From assembly GCA_045114775.1 (NCBI GenBank), contig JBGULC010000027.1:20115-84114 (forward strand): a stretch of 64,000 nt of DNA, given 5' to 3'. Made by a program: the position numbers and the translations under genes. Source of the stretch: UBA3792 sp045114775. Lineage in GTDB: Bacteria; Bacillota; Clostridia; Christensenellales; CAG-138. This document shows positions 58,698 through 64,000 of this stretch, piece after piece. The notes below the pieces were generated by a model. That model saw only the letters and a list, made by a program, of their open reading frames with translations. It had not been told where the DNA came from and searched no databases. Within the stretch, counting starts at the first letter, position 1, and each line of letters begins with the position of its first letter.

Positions 58698-61600
58698 ATG
58701 AATAAGAAACAGAAACAAATGCGGCTGTTCCTGGCGATCGGGCTGATCGTTCTTTTGGTGATCCTGCTTGTGATCGCGCTCGGAATCAGCTGCAGCAAAA
58801 GCGGCTGCGGCAGCAAATCGGCAGACGCGTCGGGCAGCTCGGATGTGATCATCAGCGAGATTCTTGTCACGAACAAGGAGACCGTGAAGGATCCCTTCGG
58901 CGGCTACGGCGACTACATCGAGCTGTACAACCGCACGGATCGTGATATCGATCTGACCGGTTATACGCTTGCGGACGACGAGCGCTCAAGCTGGGCGTTC
59001 CCGGACGGGACGATCATTCCGGCCAACGGCTATCTGGTCGTCTGGTGCGTGAACGGCGCCAAGAAGGCGGAGCAGACCGACGTGCTTGCGGCGAACTTCC
59101 AGCTTTCGACCAAGGTCAAGGAGGAAAAGAACAATCACCACGACGTGCTGCGGCTTTCGCACCGCACGGGCATTGTCATTCAGACGATCGACCTTGCCCA
59201 GACGTTTGCGAACATCTACACCGGCGGGGCGGGCAATTCGAAGTCCTTCGTCCGCGGCGAAGACGGTTGGATCACCATGGATCCGACGCCGGGGTTCCCG
59301 AATACCGATGAAGGCCGCAAAGCGTATCTCGCTTCGATCGGCACGCCGCAGAGCGGGCTTGAGCCCGGCGCGACGCAGGATCCGCGAAGCATTCAGAAGA
59401 TCGCATGCCAGGTCCGCGTGACCGAGTTCATGCCCTCCAACGGCAGCACGCACAAGGCGCCGAACGGTGAGTTCTGCGACTGGATCGAGCTTTATAACTC
59501 CGGCGACGGCGCGTTCGACCTGTCCGGCTATCATCTGTCCGACGAGACGGACAAGTTCTATAAGTTTACGTTCCCCGAGGGCACGATCATCGGCGGCAAG
59601 CAGTATCTTGTGCTGTATCACACCGAGCAGTCCGTCGAGGACTACAAGCGCATCGAGCAGACGAACGAGGGCTTCTTCCGCTTCGAGTTCGGCTTGTCCG
59701 CGTCCGGCAACGAGGTTCTCACCTTCTCCGACAAGGACGGCAATTTCATCGACGTCGAGCCCTTCTCGCAGGTGCAGAAGGATTACTCCTTTGCCCGCGT
59801 TTACACGAACGGTCAGTTCGACCCGAACGCCTCCTGCGTGATCGAGAGCCGGCCGACGCCGGGCTTCGACAACACGGTCAACGGCCGCGCGCTGTTCGAG
59901 TCCAAGGAGAACGGGCAGATGGGCGTGCACGATCTCGCGTTCAGCGAGGTCCTTGTGGACGGGTATTACATCCGCTACGAATACAGCAGCAAGACCAAGA
60001 GCGACCGTCCGGTCGACGCGGATCTCGGAAGCTGGATCGAGCTGTATAACCGGTCCGACAGCGATCTGGATATCGGCGGGTATTCCATATCCGACAACGA
60101 AAAAAAGCCGAGGAAATGGGTTTTTCCTGACGGAACGAGTATCGCCGCAAAAGGATATCTCGTCCTGCAGCTGGAAGGAAGCCTGCCCCGCGAATACACG
60201 AACTCTGTAAAGGACATCACCGACGAGCAGAGAAGGAATACGCTGAATTTCGACATTGCCGCCGCGGGCGAGACAGTCTATCTCTATGACGCGATCGGCA
60301 GCATGATCGACCGCGTAACCGTGCCCGAAGCGCACTCCTGCGTCTCCTACGGACGCGACGCGTCCGGCGAATGGAAGCTGTTCGACAAGCCGACGGAAGG
60401 TGAAAAGAACGACGACGCAAGCGCGCACGGCATGTACTGCGAGGCGGCGACCGCGGATACGCACAGCGGGATCTATTCCGGCGTGCAGACGGTGAACGTT
60501 ACCGTGCCGGAGGGCTGTTACGCAACGTATACGCTCTCCTGCGGCAAGGAAAACGACCCGGTGAAAAAGACGACGCCGACCGCAAGCTCGGACCGCGTTT
60601 CGGGACCGATCGCGATCAAGGAGAACACGGTCCTGCGCATCCGCACCTTTGCAAACGACGGCAGCCGCTATCCGAGCGACGTCAGATCCTATACCTATAT
60701 CATTGTAGGGACGGAGGAGACCGTCGAGGCGCACAACACGAATCTGCCCGTCGTATTCCTCGTGACCGATCCGGAGAACCTTTGGGACACCAAGACCGGC
60801 ATCATGGTCAAGGGCGACGACTATACCGGCAAGGGCGCGGCGGACGAAATGCGCATCGGCAAGACGGAGGACATGGGCAAGTACGCCAACTTCAATATGC
60901 GCGGCCTGATGTGGGAACGGCCCACGACCTTCACGTATACGACCCCCGGCGGATCGGACGTGCTTTACGAGACCGACCTCAACATCCGCATCTTCGGCGC
61001 GTTCTCCAGAAAGATCGCGCAGAAGGGCATCGCGCTTTTGGCACGGAAGGGCGTCGGCAGCAGCCGTCTCGATTATAAATTCTTCAAGAACCGTCCGTGG
61101 ACGTCCTATAAATCCCTGGTGCTGCGCGCATCGGGACAGGACGCGGCGCTCTCGCGCATCCGCGACGTTATGATCCAGGGTCTTCTGGACGACGCGAAGG
61201 TCGATATCGCAAACCAGGCGTACATCCAGTGCATCGTCTACATCAACGGGCAGTACTGGGGCGTCTACAATCTGCGTGAAAAGATCAGCAAGTTCTACAT
61301 CGCGCAGCATTACGGCATCGAGGACGTCGACACGCTTGACATCCTCAAGTGGAACGGCAACAACGATCAGTGCGTGGTCTGCGGCGACGGACTTCAGGAC
61401 TATAAGGACCTGATCAAATTCTGCGAGGACCGCAACTGCGATCTGTCGAACGCCGCGGATTATCAGTACGTCTGCGAGCGGGTCGACGCCGACCAGTTCG
61501 CCATGTACTGCGCGTTCGAGATCATCATCGGCAACACGGACACCGGCAACATCAAGTGGTGGCGCTCGTCCGAACTGGACAACAAGTGGCGCTGGATCCA

Positions 61601-62087
61601 GTACGACTACTGCTGGGCGATGAACGGCGACAACCCGAGCCAGCAGGTCGACAAGTCGACCGGCTTCCGCCGCGACTACTTCTGGAAGTACTTCGATCCG
61701 GCGGGACACGGCGCGGGCAAGGGCTTCTCGACCGTGCTCGGACGCTCGATGATGTCGAACAACGAGTTCGTCAAGCTGTTTCTGAAGCATTGCGCGAACT
61801 TCTACAACAACGTGTTCCGCCCGGATCAGATCAACGCGAAGGTCACCGAGCTGCAGGAGAACATCCGCAAGGAGATGGAGACCTACGACCTTGTCCGATG
61901 GAGACCGTACCACGATCTCTCCACGAAGGGCTGGAATTCGCATGTCAACAAGATCCGCAACTATGCGGACAATTATCAGGACTGGTATCTGTATTACTGC
62001 CAGCACTACATCAACGAACATACGCATTATCACCTCAGCGACGAGGAGATGATCCAATTGTTTGGAAAGGTGGGCAAGATCTCATGA
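58698..62087 (+). CDS. CotH kinase family protein with three lamin-tail domains
   Basis: 1129 residues, membrane-anchored by one N-terminal helix (MRLFLAIGLIVLLVILLVIALGI). Three lamin-tail (LTD) domains follow at ~48-210, ~235-400 and ~405-580 (each with a DYIELYNR/DWIELYNS/SWIELYNR-type core and FPDGTxIxxxGYLV). A chitobiase/Fn3-like C-terminal repeat segment is at ~590-665, then the CotH domain (~680-1120) with NGQYWGVYNLREKISKFYIA, NTDTGNIKWWR and WRWIQYDYCWAM. CotH is an atypical kinase; spore-coat CotH phosphorylates coat proteins. It overlaps the VTC gene by 4 bp. The outward topology implies an extracytoplasmic substrate. Confidence 0.9.
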   Translation: MNKKQKQMRLFLAIGLIVLLVILLVIALGISCSKSGCGSKSADASGSSDVIISEILVTNKETVKDPFGGYGDYIELYNRTDRDIDLTGYTLADDERSSWAFPDGTIIPANGYLVVWCVNGAKKAEQTDVLAANFQLSTKVKEEKNNHHDVLRLSHRTGIVIQTIDLAQTFANIYTGGAGNSKSFVRGEDGWITMDPTPGFPNTDEGRKAYLASIGTPQSGLEPGATQDPRSIQKIACQVRVTEFMPSNGSTHKAPNGEFCDWIELYNSGDGAFDLSGYHLSDETDKFYKFTFPEGTIIGGKQYLVLYHTEQSVEDYKRIEQTNEGFFRFEFGLSASGNEVLTFSDKDGNFIDVEPFSQVQKDYSFARVYTNGQFDPNASCVIESRPTPGFDNTVNGRALFESKENGQMGVHDLAFSEVLVDGYYIRYEYSSKTKSDRPVDADLGSWIELYNRSDSDLDIGGYSISDNEKKPRKWVFPDGTSIAAKGYLVLQLEGSLPREYTNSVKDITDEQRRNTLNFDIAAAGETVYLYDAIGSMIDRVTVPEAHSCVSYGRDASGEWKLFDKPTEGEKNDDASAHGMYCEAATADTHSGIYSGVQTVNVTVPEGCYATYTLSCGKENDPVKKTTPTASSDRVSGPIAIKENTVLRIRTFANDGSRYPSDVRSYTYIIVGTEETVEAHNTNLPVVFLVTDPENLWDTKTGIMVKGDDYTGKGAADEMRIGKTEDMGKYANFNMRGLMWERPTTFTYTTPGGSDVLYETDLNIRIFGAFSRKIAQKGIALLARKGVGSSRLDYKFFKNRPWTSYKSLVLRASGQDAALSRIRDVMIQGLLDDAKVDIANQAYIQCIVYINGQYWGVYNLREKISKFYIAQHYGIEDVDTLDILKWNGNNDQCVVCGDGLQDYKDLIKFCEDRNCDLSNAADYQYVCERVDADQFAMYCAFEIIIGNTDTGNIKWWRSSELDNKWRWIQYDYCWAMNGDNPSQQVDKSTGFRRDYFWKYFDPAGHGAGKGFSTVLGRSMMSNNEFVKLFLKHCANFYNNVFRPDQINAKVTELQENIRKEMETYDLVRWRPYHDLSTKGWNSHVNKIRNYADNYQDWYLYYCQHYINEHTHYHLSDEEMIQLFGKVGKIS

Positions 62088-62797
62088 GCCTGAGCATCAA
62101 GCCGAATGCCGAGGGATACCGGCATGAACTGAAATATGTGATCTCCGACGCGGACGCGGAGCTTCTGGCGATCCGGCTGAGCGCCGCGATGTCGCCGGAT
62201 CCGTATGCGGCGAAGACGGGCGGCGGCTACCATATCCGCAGTCTGTATTTCGACGACGCTTACGATTCCGCGGTGGAGGAGAAGGTCGCGGGCGTGCAGT
62301 ACCGCGACAAGTGGCGCATCCGCATCTATAACTACTCCGACCGCGTAATCAAGCTTGAGCGCAAGCACAAGAACGGCCGGTTCATCAAAAAGGACAGCCT
62401 TTCGCTGACCCGGAACCAGTGCGACGCGCTGCTCGCCGGAGAGTTTACGTTCCTGCTGTACATGCAGAACGCGTTTGCGAAGGAGGCGTACGCCGCGCTT
62501 CGCACCGAGGGCCTAACGCCGAAGGTGCTCGTCGATTATTACCGGCAGCCGTTCGTGTTCCCGCTCGAGGACGTGCGCATCACGCTCGACAGCAACATCC
62601 GCACCGGCTATTTTTCGAGGGAGCTGTTTAATTCCAGGGCGATCACCTATCCTGCAACGGAAATGATGGGGCAATGCATTCTGGAAGTAAAGTACAATAA
62701 CTACCTCGACCCCTACGTGGCTGCGCTCGTGCAGCTTCCCGCGTCGCTGAACACGGCGGCAAGTAAGTACCTCTTTTGCAGGCAATATGACTGCTGA
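62084..62797 (+). CDS. VTC domain (polyphosphate polymerase-like) protein
   Basis: 237 residues, one VTC/TTM-type tunnel domain and nothing else. Basic and acidic tunnel strands are visible: RHELKYVIS, IRSLYFDD, DKWRIRIYN, IKLERKHKNGRFIKK, PKVLVDYYRQ, VRITLDSNIRTGYF and ILEVKYNNYLDPY. In yeast Vtc4 this domain makes polyphosphate from ATP on the membrane. Start at 62084 (ATGA overlap with CotH). It is soluble by itself and likely relies on the DUF4956 membrane partner 33 bp downstream (inference). Confidence 0.9.
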   Translation: MSLSIKPNAEGYRHELKYVISDADAELLAIRLSAAMSPDPYAAKTGGGYHIRSLYFDDAYDSAVEEKVAGVQYRDKWRIRIYNYSDRVIKLERKHKNGRFIKKDSLSLTRNQCDALLAGEFTFLLYMQNAFAKEAYAALRTEGLTPKVLVDYYRQPFVFPLEDVRITLDSNIRTGYFSRELFNSRAITYPATEMMGQCILEVKYNNYLDPYVAALVQLPASLNTAASKYLFCRQYDC

Positions 62798-62830
62798 TCT
62801 AATAAAGAAAGTAATGAATCGGAGGATATT

Positions 62831-63490
62831 ATGGGTTCTTTAAATCTATCGGATGTGTTTAACTTCTCAACCAACCAGGTCCTGCCGCTGCTTGTAACGC
62901 TGATCCTGGCGTTCGTCATCGGTCTGTTTGTCTATCTGATCTACCGGCTGACGTTCTCCGGCGTGATCTACTCGAAGACCTTCAACCTGGCGCTCGTCAT
63001 GCTGACGATGGTCACCACGATGGTCATCCTGATCATGGCAAACAACGTCAAGCTGTCGCTGGGCATGGTCGGCGCGCTGTCCATCGTGCGTTTCCGTACC
63101 GCGATCAAGGATCCGATCGACACCGTGTTTATGTTCTGGGCGATCGCAGAGGGCATCGTGCTCGGCGCGGGCTTCTTCCTCGCCGCGATTATCGGCGCGA
63201 TTCTGATCGGCGTGTTCATGCTGCTGCTCGCTTCGTCCAAGAAGAAGGCGAGCCTGCCGTACCTTTTGATCCTGCACTATGAGGAGCGCGCTTCTAAGCA
63301 GATCAAGGCGATGGTCGCGCAGATCCCGTACGCCCGCGTCAAGTCCAAGACCGTCCAGCGTCAGGGCATCGAGCTCGCCGTCGAGCTTCGCGTCCGCTCC
63401 AGCGAGACCGGCTTCGTCGACAAGTTCCTGCGCGTCGACGGCGTCTACGACGCTACGCTGATTGCACACCAGGGCGATATGATCTCTTAA
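62831..63490 (+). CDS. DUF4956 membrane protein
   Basis: 219 residues. Three to four membrane helices (~17-40, ~52-72, ~95-130), containing the conserved basic motif GALSIVRFRTAIKDPIDTVF between helices, then a cytoplasmic domain (~140-219) with beta-strand character. It matches the uncharacterised DUF4956 family, which commonly neighbours VTC and CotH genes. AATCGGAGGA is a good ribosome binding site. It may form the membrane channel or anchor of a VTC-based polymer synthase (inference). The operon ends at a terminator 17 bp downstream. Confidence 0.9.
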   Translation: MGSLNLSDVFNFSTNQVLPLLVTLILAFVIGLFVYLIYRLTFSGVIYSKTFNLALVMLTMVTTMVILIMANNVKLSLGMVGALSIVRFRTAIKDPIDTVFMFWAIAEGIVLGAGFFLAAIIGAILIGVFMLLLASSKKKASLPYLLILHYEERASKQIKAMVAQIPYARVKSKTVQRQGIELAVELRVRSSETGFVDKFLRVDGVYDATLIAHQGDMIS

Positions 63491-63506
63491 AATAAGGAAT
63501 GAATCG

Positions 63507-63534
63507 AATCGGAAGCATGCAAGTGCTTCCGATT
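63507..63534 (+). terminator. Rho-independent terminator of the CotH operon
   Basis: AATCGGAAGCA, loop TGCAAG, TGCTTCCGATT, then TGTGTT; strong 11-bp stem, weak T-run. Confidence 0.8.
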
Positions 63535-63556
63535 TGTGTTATTCGGAGAAAACAGA

Positions 63557-63745
63557 ATGGAATATCCGGAATGGATCCGGGATCTGAATCGGTCCGGAGT
63601 ATTGCTGATCTATGATCGGTTGAAATGCTGAAGCGATGATCCGTCTAAGGAAAAGGAAGAGCAAGAGAGCCAAAGGTCGGCGGAGGACCGGCATGACGAG
63701 GTATGGGAGGAAAAACTGATGAAGCTGCGCGCGGAAAGGGAATAA
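63557..63745 (+). pseudogene. Short ORF interrupted by an in-frame TGA
   Basis: From ATG 63557 (GGAG 9 bp upstream) the frame reads MEYPEWIRDLNRSGVLLIYD RLKC, TGA at 63629-63631, then SDDPSKEKEEQESQRSAEDR HDEVWEEKLMKLRAERE and TAA at 63743-63745. Both halves share one frame and look protein-like: hydrophobic/aromatic first, charged helix after. A nonsense change (from GGA or CGA, for example) is the simplest reading. Selenocysteine is possible but no SECIS-type hairpin is evident just after the TGA. Function unknown. Confidence 0.5.
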
Positions 63746-63777
63746 ATTGCGCTGCGCAGCATAGATTCGGAGACGGG

Positions 63778-63798
63778 ATCGGATCCGCTTCCGATTTT
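63778..63798 (+). terminator. Terminator after the interrupted ORF
   Basis: ATCGGA, loop TCCGCT, TCCGAT, then TTTT; short stem. Confidence 0.6.
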
Positions 63799-63841
63799 TG
63801 TTATATGCTAAAATATATTGCGATTTTTGTCAAAAAAGGTA

Positions 63842-63870
63842 TTGACATTTAAGGAAAGGAGGAGTAATAT
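63842..63870 (+). promoter_or_regulatory. Upstream promoter of a tandem, rRNA-type pair
   Basis: -35 TTGACA (63842-63847), 17-bp spacer, -10 TAATAT (63865-63870). It lies in AT-rich DNA. The transcript would include an 8-bp stem CGGCGTTC/GAACGCCG (63874-63902). Confidence 0.65.
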
Positions 63871-63949
63871 AAGCGGCGTTCGAGCTCCGGGGAGGAACGC
63901 CGGGGAAACACTTAGAGAAAAAAAGATTCAAAAAAGTGAAAAAAAGGTG

Positions 63950-63978
63950 TTGACAAACGGAGCCGGATGAGATATACT
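63950..63978 (+). promoter_or_regulatory. Strong promoter, probably of a ribosomal RNA operon
   Basis: Perfect -35 TTGACA (63950-63955), exactly 17 bp, -10 TATACT (63973-63978), preceded by an A-rich UP-element-like stretch (about 63915-63945). The downstream bases GAAGCTGTCCCGCAAAACG resemble rRNA leader sequences of Clostridia. The transcribed gene lies beyond the right edge; no rRNA sequence is in the window. Confidence 0.75.
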
Positions 63979-64000
63979 AACGAAGCTGTCCCGCAAAACG

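Noticed and set aside
58986..62057. 1023-codon open frame on the minus strand opposite the CotH gene
   Set aside because: It is a shadow of the GC-rich, codon-biased plus-strand gene. Its product is Arg/Val/His/Asp-rich without motifs, and the plus-strand reading has clear domains.

Overview
The window is 64 kb of GC-rich (roughly 57-58% by eye), almost fully coding DNA from a Gram-positive-type bacterium, most likely a gut-type member of the Clostridia (Oscillospirales/Christensenellales-like). The evidence is recF-remB-gyrB-gyrA, cdaA-cdaR, mreCD-pbp2, SpoIID, dockerin and VTC/CotH domains, abundant lipoproteins with Thr/Pro linkers, AGGAGG-type ribosome binding sites and vegetative promoters. 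Apart from one two-gene ABC transporter on the minus strand, everything reads on the plus strand. I see no tRNA, CRISPR array, integrase or transposase gene.

Layout. 1-442: tail of a molybdenum hydroxylase (xanthine dehydrogenase type). 0.5-3.7 kb: LRR lipoprotein and secreted PIG-L deacetylase, each with its own promoter and terminator. 3.8-15.2 kb: a two-component system, a palindromic repeat element, then six tandem paralogous lipoproteins. The two-component system and the lipoprotein array both carry a pair of ATTACA boxes 11 bp apart upstream, so they probably form one regulatory unit. 15.2-15.8 kb: gene-free mosaic of palindromic repeats. 15.8-17.4 kb (minus): NitT/TauT-type ABC permease and ATPase with no binding protein. 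17.5-23.1 kb: small membrane protein, mreC, mreD, PBP2 and an NlpC/P60 endopeptidase, a cell-elongation module. 23.2-25.6 kb: glycogen phosphorylase. 25.9-30.0 kb: MoxR ATPase, DUF58 protein, transglutaminase-like membrane protein. 30.1-31.8 kb: phosphodiester glycosidase and a small membrane protein. 31.9-35.0 kb: trxB-like, nth, obg, yhbY. 35.1-39.2 kb: metallopeptidase-like lipoprotein and a two-gene ABC exporter. 39.3-43.1 kb: cdaA, cdaR and a COG2509-type flavoprotein. 43.2-45.3 kb: SpoIID-SH3-dockerin protein. 45.5-49.6 kb: typA, GNAT, EamA exporter and a degenerate E2-like acyltransferase. 49.8-51.2 kb: sigma/anti-sigma pair. 51.4-58.6 kb: recF, remB, gyrB, gyrA, cca. 58.7-63.5 kb: CotH-LTD protein, VTC domain protein and DUF4956 membrane protein. 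63.5-64.0 kb: a short ORF broken by TGA, then two strong tandem promoters of ribosomal-RNA type pointing off the right edge.

The most interesting parts are (i) the two-component system with its six-lipoprotein array and shared operator, (ii) the CotH/VTC/DUF4956 set, (iii) three genes whose -10 box lies 6-7 bp before the ATG and which lack a ribosome binding site (probable leaderless mRNAs), and (iv) a SpoIID-type protein carrying a dockerin. All family names come from reading motifs; no database search was run.
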